In this document: piece by piece, positions 1-6,387 of the stretch
Numbering within the stretch: position 1 is the stretch's first letter
Layout of the letters: each line of letters begins with the position of its first letter
NCBI GenBank assembly: GCA_964497955.1
Contig: CAZCFQ010000077.1
Location: forward strand, 1-9,859
Direction of reading: 5' to 3'
DNA: 9,859 bases
Source of the DNA: PWPR01 sp964497955
GTDB lineage: Bacteria > Bacillota > UBA994 > PWPR01
Made by a program: the position numbers and the translations under genes
The notes under the pieces: model-generated
Database searches by the model: none
The model's input: only the letters and a program-made list of their open reading frames with translations
Told to the model about the DNA's origin: nothing

Positions 1-481
1 AATATAAGTTAGGAATAGGGTTTAAAAAGAATCTTTTATCACTTTTAACATAGTCAGTTAAAGTCATTATTCTGTTTCCTTCAGGAACCTCATTTTTTGT
101 TACACCAGCTATTAAAGCTTCAATTATTTTGTCCATTTCTAAATTATTCAGATAATTAAACAAATGAGTTTCCAAGGTAGAATTAAACAATTTTGCTGTA
201 TCTATAACTTTTTTTATAAGTATTTCTTTAGATCCATTTTGGCTTAAAATGTCTCTTAATAAATCCTCTACATAATATATCTTAGCTCCATGGTTTTCTA
301 AAACTTTAGCAAATCCATCGTGTTCTATTTGCATTTGCTTAACCCAAGGAATATCTTCAAAAAGGGATTCTTTTAAAGTATCAGGAGTTAATCTCTCCAT
401 TTCTTTGCCAGGTCTATGTAATATGACCGCTTCTAAGTTACCTATTTCTGATTCTACTTTTAATCCTAACTTTTTTGTCAT
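1..481 (-). CDS. arcA: Arginine deiminase, N-terminal part (gene runs off the window)
   Basis: Arginine deiminase hydrolyses arginine to citrulline and ammonia, the first step of the cytosolic arginine deiminase pathway that yields ATP and ammonia in anaerobes. Read on the minus strand, 160 codons are open from ATG 481 to the window edge without a stop. The translation contains NLEAVILHRPGKEMERLTP near residue 16, then DIPWVKQMQIEHDGF, and ends at NPIPNLY, which matches the family's PNPNLYFTRDP-type block just before the first catalytic Asp. About 40% of the usual roughly 410 residues is present; the catalytic His and Cys lie outside. The start is chosen because GGAGAG (488-493) sits 6 bases upstream; an in-frame ATG at 497-499 lacks such a site. 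The gene is divergent from the thiamine operon. Family assignment is by recognised motifs and is firm. Confidence 0.93.
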   Translation of the reverse strand, partial: MTKKLGLKVESEIGNLEAVILHRPGKEMERLTPDTLKESLFEDIPWVKQMQIEHDGFAKVLENHGAKIYYVEDLLRDILSQNGSKEILIKKVIDTAKLFNSTLETHLFNYLNNLEMDKIIEALIAGVTKNEVPEGNRIMTLTDYVKSDKRFFLNPIPNLY

Positions 482-511
482 ATTAAACTCTCCATTCATT
501 AGTCTAAAATT

Positions 512-540
512 AGTATAGCATCAGTGAATATTTTTAACAA
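512..540 (-). promoter_or_regulatory. Promoter of arcA
   Basis: On the minus strand TTGTTA (535-540) and TATACT (512-517) are separated by exactly 17 bases and lie upstream of the arcA ribosome binding site. This is a good sigma-A type match. A TGAAT half-site of the arginine-repressor type lies inside the spacer, but no full ARG box is visible. Confidence 0.7.
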
Positions 541-563
541 TAAACCTAAGTGAAATGGATAGA

Positions 564-581
564 ATTACATATGAATGTAAT
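564..581. repeat. 18-bp inverted repeat in the arcA-thiD divergent region
   Basis: ATTACAT (564-570) and ATGTAAT (575-581) are perfect 7-bp arms around a 4-base centre. It lies upstream of the arcA -35 box and also upstream of the riboswitch. It has no T-tract, so it looks more like a protein-binding operator than a terminator. The binding protein is unknown, and an AT-rich palindrome of this size could arise by chance. Confidence 0.4.
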
Positions 582-644
582 AAAATTTAGCTGTTGCAAT
601 AACTCATTAATTCTGATACCCTTACTATGTAAAGTTAATAATAA

Positions 645-737
645 TTCCAGGGGAGCCATTTTAGATGGCTGAGATAAAAGACGAAATCTTTTGACCCTAA
701 AACTTGATCTGGGTAATTCCAGCGTAAGGAAGGTGAT
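645..737 (+). promoter_or_regulatory. TPP riboswitch (THI-box)
   Basis: This RNA element binds thiamine pyrophosphate and controls the thiD-thiM-thiE operon below it. Conserved blocks appear in the right order: GGGGAGCC (650-657), GGCTGAGA (667-674), GACCC (693-697), the AACTTGATCTGGGTAAT block (701-717, family consensus AACCTGATCTGGATAAT), CCAGCG (719-724), and a closing GGAAGG that can pair with TTCC near 646-649 to form P1. An intrinsic terminator hairpin follows at 746-771. The expected mode is therefore termination of transcription when TPP is bound. The outer ends are approximate. I see no convincing promoter upstream; TACTAT at 623-628 is a possible -10 without a clear -35. Confidence 0.95.
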
Positions 738-745
738 TTAGTTTT

Positions 746-776
746 TGCATCCTTGCGAGGATGCATTTTTTATTTT
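746..776 (+). terminator. Riboswitch-controlled intrinsic terminator
   Basis: A perfect 8-bp stem (TGCATCCT 746-753 with AGGATGCA 758-765) closes a TGCG tetraloop and is followed by six T and, after one A, four more T. It lies between the TPP aptamer and thiD, as expected for an attenuator. A possible start codon at 745 lies within this hairpin and is not used. Confidence 0.88.
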
Positions 777-789
777 AGGAGGGTTTTTT

Positions 790-1587
790 ATGAAGAAGGT
801 ATTAGCAATTGCTGGTAGTGATTCCTCTGGTGGAGCAGGTATACAAGCAGATATTAAAAGCATTTCAGCTAATAAAGCTTATGCAATGACCGTTATTACC
901 GCATTGACAGCACAGAATACTTTAGGGGTGGATCTTATTGAAGATGTTAGTGTTGATATGGTCAATGCTCAACTTAAAGCAATTAGAGAAGATATTAAAG
1001 TTGATGCAATTAAGATCGGAATGGTTTCCAATGAAAACATTATAGAAGCTATTTCCAAGGAAATAGATAGTTTTAAAACAAAAGTAGTACTAGATCCAGT
1101 AATGGTTTCAAAAAGTAATCATTTATTATTACAAAAAGAGGCAATAGATGCTTTAGTGAACAATTTATTCCCAAAAGCTTTTTTAGTAACACCTAATTTG
1201 ATGGAAACTTTTCAATTATGTGGGATTAAAGCAAACTCAGTAGAGCTAATGAAAGAAGCAGCTAGTAAAATACTAGATTTAGGACCAGCAAATGTATTGA
1301 TTAAAGGAGGACATCTAGAAGGTGATTATGCAGTGGATGTATTATTAACTGAAGGAAACTTCTACACTTTTAAGGAAAAAGTAATAGATACAAACAACAA
1401 TCATGGAACAGGGTGCACTCTTTCTAGTGCTATTGCAGCTAACTTAGCTAATGACTTTGATTTAATTACAGCAGTTAAGAGAGCTAAAAAATATATAACA
1501 GAGACACTTAGATATGGTTTTAAAGTTGGAAAAGGTGTAGGGGTGCCTGATCATTTCTTAATAAATAAGGAGGAAAAAGAATGTTAA
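790..1587 (+). CDS. thiD: Hydroxymethylpyrimidine/phosphomethylpyrimidine kinase ThiD
   Basis: ThiD phosphorylates hydroxymethylpyrimidine (HMP) and then HMP phosphate to HMP diphosphate, the pyrimidine substrate of ThiE, in the cytosol. The 265-residue product has the usual length of the ribokinase-fold family. The N-terminal AIAGSDSSGGAGIQAD (residues 6-21) is the substrate-binding signature, IKIGMVSN and VVLDPVMVSK follow, and HGTGCTLSSAIAANLA near the C-terminus holds the anion-hole and catalytic Cys region. ATG 790 is chosen because AGGAGGG (777-783) precedes it by 6 bases. An upstream in-frame ATG at 745 lies at the edge of the riboswitch terminator and would add 15 residues foreign to the family. 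The gene is first in the TPP-controlled operon and overlaps thiM by 7 bases, suggesting translational coupling. Confidence 0.96.
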   Translation: MKKVLAIAGSDSSGGAGIQADIKSISANKAYAMTVITALTAQNTLGVDLIEDVSVDMVNAQLKAIREDIKVDAIKIGMVSNENIIEAISKEIDSFKTKVVLDPVMVSKSNHLLLQKEAIDALVNNLFPKAFLVTPNLMETFQLCGIKANSVELMKEAASKILDLGPANVLIKGGHLEGDYAVDVLLTEGNFYTFKEKVIDTNNNHGTGCTLSSAIAANLANDFDLITAVKRAKKYITETLRYGFKVGKGVGVPDHFLINKEEKEC

Positions 1588-2387
1588 AAGAATTTATCAA
1601 CAGTTTATCAACAGTAAAGAAAAAAAGCCCAGTGGTGCATTGTATTACAAACTATGTAACTGTCACGGATGTTGCAAACAGTTTATTAGCTATTGGAGCA
1701 TCTCCAATAATGAGCCATGCTAAAAAAGATTTTTCTGATTTATTACAAATAATAAAAGCAACTGAAGGTGCATTAGTTTTAAACATTGGGACATTAGATG
1801 ACACTAGAGTAAGTCAAATGATTAATGCTGGTAAGGTAGCAAATAATTTAGGGATACCAATTATATTAGATCCTGTAGGTGTAGGTGCAACTAAATATAG
1901 AACTGAAAGTGCTCGGAAATTATTAAATGAATTGAATATTAGTGTTATTAAAGGAAATGAGTCTGAGATAAAAGCACTCATAGGGCATGATCAACAAACT
2001 AGAGGTGTTGATGCCATTGAAACTGACAGTGATAAAGCGTCATTAGCAAAAATGGCTGCAAAACAATTTGATGCCATAGTAGCAATTACAGGAAAAAAGG
2101 ATTATATATCAGACTCAAAAACTGTCATTGTAATAAAAAATGGTAGTAGTGATTTGGGAAGAATTACAGGATCAGGATGTATGGCAGCTGGATTAATTGG
2201 AGCATTTTTATGTAATGATAATGCTTTATACTCTACTTCTTTTGCTATTGCTTTAATGTCTCTTGCAGGTGAGATGTCAAGTAAAATCTCAAAAGGTCCT
2301 GGTAGTTTTAGAACTAATTTATTTGACTACTTAGCTAACATCGATGAAAAGATTATTAAGGATATGGCAGAAATTGAAATTATCTAA
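1581..2387 (+). CDS. thiM: Hydroxyethylthiazole kinase ThiM
   Basis: ThiM phosphorylates the salvaged thiazole (4-methyl-5-hydroxyethylthiazole), giving the second substrate of ThiE. The 268-residue length fits the family. Seen in order are VHCITNYVT (residues 19-27, thiazole site), NSLLAIGASPIMS, GIPIILDPVGVGATKYRT (Mg/ATP region), VIKGNESEI, and GRITGSGCMAAGLIGAF with the conserved Cys at residue 200. AAGGAGG lies just upstream of ATG 1581. The start overlaps the end of thiD by 7 bases. Its presence beside thiD and thiE, with no thiazole synthesis gene in view, marks this operon as salvage rather than de novo; genes elsewhere in the genome could change that reading. Confidence 0.96.
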   Translation: MLKEFINSLSTVKKKSPVVHCITNYVTVTDVANSLLAIGASPIMSHAKKDFSDLLQIIKATEGALVLNIGTLDDTRVSQMINAGKVANNLGIPIILDPVGVGATKYRTESARKLLNELNISVIKGNESEIKALIGHDQQTRGVDAIETDSDKASLAKMAAKQFDAIVAITGKKDYISDSKTVIVIKNGSSDLGRITGSGCMAAGLIGAFLCNDNALYSTSFAIALMSLAGEMSSKISKGPGSFRTNLFDYLANIDEKIIKDMAEIEII

Positions 2388-2997
2388 TTATGATTATATT
2401 TTATATCTCGTTACTGATAAAAATCTAAAAGATGTAGAGTTGATAAAAAAAGTAGAACTAGCAATTCAAGGTGGAGTTAACATAGTTCAGTTGAGAGATA
2501 AAAGTTTAAGCAGCAAAAGGTTATTAGATAGGGCAATAAAAATGAAAAAACTAACAGAGAAATACAATGTCCCCTTAATAATTAATGATAGACTTGATAT
2601 GGCATTAGCAGTTAATGCAGAGGGTTTACATATAGGGCAAGAAGATTTGCCTTTAAGAATATGTAAAAAGTACTTCAGTGGAATAATTGGAGTTTCTGCC
2701 AATAACAAGACTCAAGCTATCAAAGCTTATAAAGATGGTGCAGATTATATTGGTTATGGTACAATATATAAAACAGAATCTAAAAAAGATTACGAATTAA
2801 TAAAGGATAGTATTGAAGAGGTAAAAGAACTTATCAATGTTCCTTTAATAGGAATTGGTGGCATTAAATTAGAACATGTCACTAAATTAATAAGTAAAGG
2901 ATTAGATGGGATTGCTGTAATATCAGCAATCTTAGGACAAAAAGATCCAAAAAAAGCATCAAAAGAGTTTGTTAGCAATTTAACTAGTGATATTTAA
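2374..2997 (+). CDS. thiE: Thiamine phosphate synthase ThiE
   Basis: ThiE joins HMP diphosphate to thiazole phosphate to give thiamine phosphate. The TIM-barrel family blocks are visible: YLVTDKNL (residues 11-18), GGVNIVQLRDK (33-43), PLIINDRLDMAL (67-78), AEGLHIGQEDLP, GADYIGYGTIYKTESKKDY, and GIGGIKLEHV for phosphate binding. I choose the TTG at 2374, which gives 207 residues beginning MKLSNYDYILYLVTD, the usual family beginning, with AAGGA (2358-2362) 11 bases upstream. An in-frame ATG at 2344 would add 10 unusual residues, overlap thiM by 44 bases, and lacks a clear ribosome site. The usual GPIFxTxTK loop reads GTIYKTESKK here, a mild divergence. It ends the thi operon, and no terminator is evident before the next promoter. 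Confidence 0.93.
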   Translation: MKLSNYDYILYLVTDKNLKDVELIKKVELAIQGGVNIVQLRDKSLSSKRLLDRAIKMKKLTEKYNVPLIINDRLDMALAVNAEGLHIGQEDLPLRICKKYFSGIIGVSANNKTQAIKAYKDGADYIGYGTIYKTESKKDYELIKDSIEEVKELINVPLIGIGGIKLEHVTKLISKGLDGIAVISAILGQKDPKKASKEFVSNLTSDI

Positions 2998-3005
2998 ACT
3001 ATTCT

Positions 3006-3034
3006 TTAATAAAAGCATCATCTTATGGTATAAT
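3006..3034 (+). promoter_or_regulatory. Extended -10 promoter of the DUF134 gene
   Basis: TATAAT (3029-3034) is preceded by TG-N (TATGGTATAAT), a strong extended -10. The -35 at 17 bases spacing, TTAATA (3006-3011), is weak, as is common with extended -10 promoters. It lies between thiE and the DUF134 gene, so the regulator can be transcribed apart from the thi operon. Confidence 0.7.
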
Positions 3035-3074
3035 ACAATATGCGAATATAGTAATAAGATAGGGTGGACTAAAA

Positions 3075-3488
3075 ATGGTTAGACCAAAGAAAAGACGAAG
3101 AATAGAACATATACCAAACATTGAACTTTTTAAACCAGCAGGGATTCCTAACTCTCAGCTAGAAGTATACAACTTAACTTATGAAGAGTTAGAAGCTATA
3201 AGGCTTAAAGATATAGAAGGCTTAGATAATAATGGATGTGCAGATAGAATGCATGTTTCACGAACTACTTTTCAAAGAATATTAGGTAGTGGAAGATCTA
3301 AGGTTGCGAAAGCGCTAATTAATGGAGGTTCCTTAAGAATAGAGGGAGGCCATTATAAGCTAGCTAAGAGAAAATTTAGATGTGACAATTGTGGACATGA
3401 GTTTGAAAAACCCTTTGGTGATGGAGTTAGAGGTAGAGATGTAGCTTGCCCAGAATGTAATGAAAAAAGAATTAGGAGAATAGAATAG
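3075..3488 (+). CDS. DUF134/UPF0251 family HTH and zinc-ribbon protein, putative regulator
   Basis: The 137-residue product has a basic N-terminus (MVRPKKRRRIEHIPN), the conserved FKPAGIP block, a helix-turn-helix resembling sigma-70 region 4 (about residues 35-80, LTYEELEAIRLKDIEGLDNN then HVSRTTFQRILGSGRSKVA), and a C-terminal zinc ribbon with Cys103, Cys106, Cys125 and Cys128. This layout is that of the DUF134 (UPF0251) family, whose members are taken as DNA-binding but whose targets are largely uncharacterised. Its ribosome site AGGGTGG is imperfect, 7 bases from ATG. It has its own promoter and terminator and sits directly upstream of the NifX-like/MinD operon, a frequent neighbourhood for this family, so control of that operon is a reasonable inference. 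Family call firm; target inferred. Confidence 0.92.
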   Translation: MVRPKKRRRIEHIPNIELFKPAGIPNSQLEVYNLTYEELEAIRLKDIEGLDNNGCADRMHVSRTTFQRILGSGRSKVAKALINGGSLRIEGGHYKLAKRKFRCDNCGHEFEKPFGDGVRGRDVACPECNEKRIRRIE

Positions 3489-3493
3489 ATAAA

Positions 3494-3524
3494 GCACAAG
3501 TCAAAAATGGCTTGTGTTTTTTTT
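3494..3524 (+). terminator. Intrinsic terminator after the DUF134 gene
   Basis: A hairpin of about 10 bp (3494-3503 with 3508-3517, including two G-U pairs, core CACAAG/CTTGTG) with an AAAA loop runs into eight T (3517-3524). It separates the regulator from the downstream operon. Confidence 0.85.
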
Positions 3525-3533
3525 CTTCATAAA

Positions 3534-3562
3534 TGGACATATGACATAAACATTAGTATAAT
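3534..3562 (+). promoter_or_regulatory. Promoter of the NifX-like/MinD operon with overlapping operator candidate
   Basis: TGGACA (3534-3539) and TATAAT (3557-3562) are exactly 17 bases apart. The -35 overlaps a near-palindrome, GACATATGAC (3536-3545, one mismatch from perfect). Read on the minus strand, 3533-3543 is CATATGTCCAT, identical to 5995-6005 at the next promoter downstream. A protein bound there would block or modulate the -35. Confidence 0.8.
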
Positions 3563-3590
3563 ATAATCAAAGAAAAAGGAGGTTATTAGA

Positions 3591-3950
3591 ATGAAAATAT
3601 TAATCCCAGCTAGTAACAATAATGAAAAATATTCTTTAATTAGCAATAGATTTGGTAGAGCGCCATATTTAACAATTTATAATAATGGCAACTATAAAAC
3701 TATTGAAAATAGTGCTACAAAAGCTATGGGTGGTGCAGGAGTTCAAACTGCACAACACGTAGTAAATGAGGATATAGATGTACTTATTGCAATGAATATT
3801 GGGCCTAAAGCTTGGCAGGTTTTAAGCGTAGCCAATATCGAAATTTATGAAGGAAAATCTACAACATTAGAAGAAAACATTAATGCTTACAAGAGAAATG
3901 AATTAAAAAGACTTAACTCTGCAACAAATTCTGGCGGAATATATAAATAG
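3591..3950 (+). CDS. NifX/NifB-type (dinitrogenase Fe-Mo cofactor family) protein, orange-protein-like, copy 1
   Basis: This is a 119-residue single-domain protein of the family that includes NifX, NafY and the C-terminal domain of NifB, which carry iron-molybdenum cofactor precursors, and the Desulfovibrio orange protein, which binds a Mo-Cu-sulfide cluster. Seen are MKILIPA, ISNRFGRAPYLTIYN (17-31), the Gly-rich MGGAGVQTAQHV (46-57), and DVLIAMNIGPKAWQVL. It contains no cysteine, so any cluster would have to be held by other groups. GGAGG lies 8 bases from ATG. First gene of the operon, 13 bases before the second copy. No nitrogenase genes are in view, so a nitrogen fixation role is not supported. 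The real ligand is unknown. Confidence 0.9.
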   Translation: MKILIPASNNNEKYSLISNRFGRAPYLTIYNNGNYKTIENSATKAMGGAGVQTAQHVVNEDIDVLIAMNIGPKAWQVLSVANIEIYEGKSTTLEENINAYKRNELKRLNSATNSGGIYK

Positions 3951-3963
3951 GAGGAGATTATAA

Positions 3964-4305
3964 ATGAAAATAGCAATTCCAACAGTAGGTAAAAATATAT
4001 CTAATCATTTCGGTAGATGTAATAAATATACTTTCTATGATGTGCAGCAAAATAAGCTAGTTAATAATTATGAAAAAATAAGCCCCAAACATGCTCCTAG
4101 TGTGATACCTAAGTTTTTAAAAGAAGAGGGAGTAGATATAGTTATTACTTCTGGAATAGGTCAGAAAGCTTTATCATTGTTTAATAGCTTTGACATTGAG
4201 GTTTTAACAGGAGTAAGTGGTGAAGTAGAGAATATAATTAATAATTATATTGCAGGTAACTTATCAACTGGTGAAAGCACATGTAATCACGAGGAAAGTC
4301 ATTAA
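3964..4305 (+). CDS. NifX/NifB-type protein, orange-protein-like, copy 2
   Basis: A 113-residue paralogue of the gene before it. MKIAIPT, ISNHFGRCNKYTFYDV (12-27), HAPSVIPKFL (43-52) and VDIVITSGIGQKALSLF give the same fold, but the Gly-rich MGGAGVQ loop is replaced by HAPSVIP and a Cys appears at residue 19. The C-terminal tail has Cys107, His109 and His113, a possible metal-binding tail absent from copy 1. Ribosome site AGGAGGAG directly upstream. Its TAA overlaps the next gene's ATG by one base, so translation is probably coupled to the ATPase. Two diverged copies side by side suggest a heteromeric or sequential carrier role; that is inference. Confidence 0.9.
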   Translation: MKIAIPTVGKNISNHFGRCNKYTFYDVQQNKLVNNYEKISPKHAPSVIPKFLKEEGVDIVITSGIGQKALSLFNSFDIEVLTGVSGEVENIINNYIAGNLSTGESTCNHEESH

Positions 4306-5141
4306 TGAACATAGTGATAGCCAGTGGAAAAGGTGGGACAGGGAAGACTCTTTTAGCAACTCATTTAGCTCAAGGTGTTTCTGAAATAAGAAAAGTTGAG
4401 CTACTTGACTGTGATGTAGAAGAGCCTAATTCGCATCTATTTTTTAATCCTGAGGTTTTACACATGGAAGCTGTTAAAATATTAAGTCCAGAGATTAATA
4501 GTCAGCATTGCATTGGGTGTAATATCTGTTCAGAAAGATGTGAATTCAACGCTCTATCTGTAGTTAATAAACAAGTGATATTCTTCCCAGAATTGTGCCA
4601 TTCTTGTGGAGGCTGCATAATTTTTTGTCCTACAGATGCAATCACAAAGGGAGACAAAATATTAGGAAAAATTGAATATAGAGAAGCAGATAATTTTGAA
4701 ATTATTTCAGGAAGACTAGAGATTGGTTCAGCACTAGCGCCAGAAATGATAGAAAAAACAATAGAGAAAGCAAATAAAAACAAAATAAGCATAATAGATT
4801 CACCACCTGGGACTTCTTGTTCAGCAATAGCAGCTTTATCAAATGCTGATTTTTCTATAATGGTAACAGAACCAACTCCTTATGGACTACATGATTTAAA
4901 AAAGGCTGTTTTGGTTGCAAAAAAGTTAGAAGTGCATGTAGGAGTAGTAATTAATAAGTATCAAGATGATAAAGATATCATAACTCAATATTGTCAAGAA
5001 GAGAACCTACCTATCTTAATAAAAATTCCATATAGCAAGGATATAGCAGAAAAATATGCTAATGGCAAATTATCAATTAACTTAACTCATGAGTTAAGAC
5101 CTATTATGGATGAGATTGAGAGGATGGTAGAGAATGAATGA
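4305..5141 (+). CDS. MinD/Mrp-like P-loop ATPase with inserted 2[4Fe-4S] ferredoxin domain, copy 1
   Basis: The 278-residue product begins with the deviant Walker A motif SGKGGTGKT (residues 7-15), has the switch DCDVEEPN (35-42) and DSPPGT (165-170), the pattern of the MinD/ParA/Mrp superfamily. Between switch 1 and DSPPG lies a bacterial ferredoxin module with two CxxCxxCxxxC clusters: Cys69, 72, 75, 79 and Cys98, 101, 104, 108, expected to hold two [4Fe-4S] centres. Such proteins accompany NifX/orange-protein genes in anaerobes, including the Desulfovibrio ORP locus, and may couple ATP binding to electron or cluster transfer; no reaction is proven. GAGGAAAG precedes the ATG; the stop overlaps the next ATPase by 8 bases, so the pair is likely made together. 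Confidence 0.92.
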   Translation: MNIVIASGKGGTGKTLLATHLAQGVSEIRKVELLDCDVEEPNSHLFFNPEVLHMEAVKILSPEINSQHCIGCNICSERCEFNALSVVNKQVIFFPELCHSCGGCIIFCPTDAITKGDKILGKIEYREADNFEIISGRLEIGSALAPEMIEKTIEKANKNKISIIDSPPGTSCSAIAALSNADFSIMVTEPTPYGLHDLKKAVLVAKKLEVHVGVVINKYQDDKDIITQYCQEENLPILIKIPYSKDIAEKYANGKLSINLTHELRPIMDEIERMVENE

Positions 5142-5994
5142 GTTAGTAGTTTTAAGTGGTAAAGGTGGTACTGGGAAAACAAGTATAACTGGTGCATTAG
5201 CTGTACTAGCTAAAGAAAAAGTTTTAATTGATTGTGATGTTGATGCAGCGAATTTACATTTGTTATTAGATCCCATAATAGAAGAGAAGTTTGATTTCTA
5301 TGGGGGTATTAAAGCAAAAATAGATCAAGACATATGTACTAAATGCAAAAGATGTAGTGAAGTTTGTCAATTTAGTGCAATTGATGACTTTGTAGTCAAT
5401 GAAATGGCTTGTGAAGGTTGTAAAGTGTGTTTTTATGAGTGTCCAGTTAATGCTATTAGTGTGCATAATCATTTAACTGGAGAATACTATAAATCATCTA
5501 CTGATTACGGGCCAATGGTCCATGCTGAAATAGGCATAGCAGAAGGTAATAGTGGCAAGTTAGTAGCAGAAGTTAAAAAAGTTGCAAGAGAGCTTGTAGA
5601 TAAGGAACAATTAATCTTAATTGATGGTCCTCCGGGTATTGCGTGCCCAGTAATTTCATCATTATCAGGTGCTGATTTTGCTTTGATAGTAACTGAACCA
5701 ACTGTTTCTGGGGTACATGATCTAGAAAGAGTGGTAACTTTAATAAGACAATTTGATGTAATTCCAATGGTTTGTATAAATAAAGTAGATTTATCAGATT
5801 ATCAAGTAGAAAAAATTGAAAACATATGCATAACAGAAAAGATTGAAATAGTTGGAAAGATTAAGTATGATCCAACTTTTGTAGATGCTTTAAATCAAGG
5901 TGAACCTATTATAGAATTTGATGAAAACAATGAATCATCAAAAGAGATTAAAAAAATGTGGAGCAAAATTGAGAAGATTATAAATAGTTATTGA
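5134..5994 (+). CDS. MinD/Mrp-like P-loop ATPase with inserted 2[4Fe-4S] ferredoxin domain, copy 2
   Basis: A 286-residue paralogue of the preceding gene: Walker A SGKGGTGKT (8-16), DCDVDAANLH (33-42), ferredoxin clusters Cys68, 71, 74, 78 and Cys93, 96, 99, 103, the AEIGIAEGNSGKLV segment (131-144) and DGPPGI (164-169). It keeps the NSGKLV stretch that copy 1 replaces by LAPEMI, so the two subunits are not equivalent. MinD-type ATPases dimerise through the Walker A face, so a heterodimer bearing four [4Fe-4S] clusters is plausible but inferred. Translation probably couples to copy 1 (8-base overlap; GGATGG is a weak ribosome site). The stop codon TGA (5992-5994) lies inside the -35 box of the next promoter. 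Confidence 0.92.
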   Translation: MNELVVLSGKGGTGKTSITGALAVLAKEKVLIDCDVDAANLHLLLDPIIEEKFDFYGGIKAKIDQDICTKCKRCSEVCQFSAIDDFVVNEMACEGCKVCFYECPVNAISVHNHLTGEYYKSSTDYGPMVHAEIGIAEGNSGKLVAEVKKVARELVDKEQLILIDGPPGIACPVISSLSGADFALIVTEPTVSGVHDLERVVTLIRQFDVIPMVCINKVDLSDYQVEKIENICITEKIEIVGKIKYDPTFVDALNQGEPIIEFDENNESSKEIKKMWSKIEKIINSY

Positions 5995-6019
5995 CATATG
6001 TCCATAACAGTAGTATACT
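5991..6019 (+). promoter_or_regulatory. Promoter of the DUF5320 gene pair with overlapping palindrome
   Basis: TTGACA (5991-5996) and TATACT (6014-6019) are 17 bases apart, a near-consensus sigma-A promoter. The -35 overlaps the perfect 10-bp palindrome GACATATGTC (5993-6002). CATATGTCCAT (5995-6005) is identical, in opposite orientation, to 3533-3543. The promoter lets the small genes be expressed more strongly than the operon above them. Confidence 0.85.
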
Positions 6020-6050
6020 TAACATAGAAAAGATAAAGGAGGTGCTTGTA

Positions 6051-6320
6051 ATGCCAGGATTTGATGGAACTGGACCAAATGGAGTAGGTCCTTTAACAGG
6101 ACGTGGGTTAGGCCCATGTGGAGATGGAGTTCCTAGAGGCAGAGGATTTTATGGTAGAGGCTTTGGACGAGGCAGAGGTTTTGGTCGAGGTTTTTATAAT
6201 AGAGGAAACGCTCAGGGTTATGCAGCGCCAGTAGTTGACGATAAAGCTTACCTCCAAGAAAGAATTAATTTCTTAGAGGAAGAATTACAAAGATTAAAAA
6301 ACATAAAAGAAGAAGAGTAA
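6051..6320 (+). CDS. DUF5320 Gly/Arg-rich small protein with C-terminal coiled coil, copy 1
   Basis: An 89-residue protein of the DUF5320 type, of unknown function. It starts with MPGFDGTGPNGVGPLTGRGL, the family's signature turn-rich N-terminus ending in a Cys (residue 23), then carries a low-complexity stretch of repeated RGRGF/YGRGFG units (about residues 29-52), and ends in a charged helix likely to form a coiled coil (YLQERINFLEEELQRLKN). ATG 6051 is chosen because AAGGAGG (6036-6042) is 8 bases upstream. The frame is open further upstream to a TTG at 5991, but that codon is the -35 box. DUF5320 genes often sit beside NifX/MinD clusters in anaerobes, which suggests a shared pathway; the Gly/Arg tract could bind nucleic acid or protein partners, but this is only a guess. 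Confidence 0.85.
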   Translation: MPGFDGTGPNGVGPLTGRGLGPCGDGVPRGRGFYGRGFGRGRGFGRGFYNRGNAQGYAAPVVDDKAYLQERINFLEEELQRLKNIKEEE

Positions 6321-6330
6321 AAGAACTGAG

Positions 6331-6357
6331 ACCACAAGCGAACCCGCTTGTGGTTTT
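6331..6357 (+). terminator. Intrinsic terminator between the two DUF5320 genes
   Basis: A perfect 10-bp stem (ACCACAAGCG 6331-6340 with CGCTTGTGGT 6345-6354) with an AACC loop ends in only four T. I see no promoter between it and the next gene, so it probably works as a partial terminator that lowers expression of copy 2, or as a 3' end stabiliser of the copy 1 message. Confidence 0.75.
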
Positions 6358-6387
6358 CTACACTTGCAAATAAAGGAGGTTATAATG

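Noticed and set aside
520..540. ARG box (arginine repressor site) in the arcA promoter
   Set aside because: Only one TGAAT half-site is recognisable; the second half departs at several positions.
745..789. An upstream ATG at 745 for thiD
   Set aside because: It lies at the riboswitch terminator hairpin, the 15 added residues are foreign to the family, and ATG 790 has an ideal AGGAGGG.
3591..4305. Nitrogen fixation genes
   Set aside because: The NifX/NifB-type domain is shared by many anaerobes without nitrogenase, and no nifHDK or radical SAM NifB domain is present in the window.
4502..4792. Minus-strand open frame of 96 codons inside the first MinD-like ATPase
   Set aside because: It is antisense to a clear gene, has no recognised domain, and its composition is that expected of a reverse frame. 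The other minus-strand frames at 2487-2978, 5094-5767 and 9497-9817 were rejected for the same reason.
5991..6050. Extended start for the first DUF5320 protein at TTG 5991
   Set aside because: That TTG is the -35 box of the gene's own promoter; ATG 6051 has a strong ribosome site and the family-typical MPGFDGTGP start.
6364..6387. Extended start for the second DUF5320 protein at TTG 6364
   Set aside because: No ribosome site precedes it, and GGAGG at 6375-6379 would lie inside the coding sequence; ATG 6388 matches the family start.
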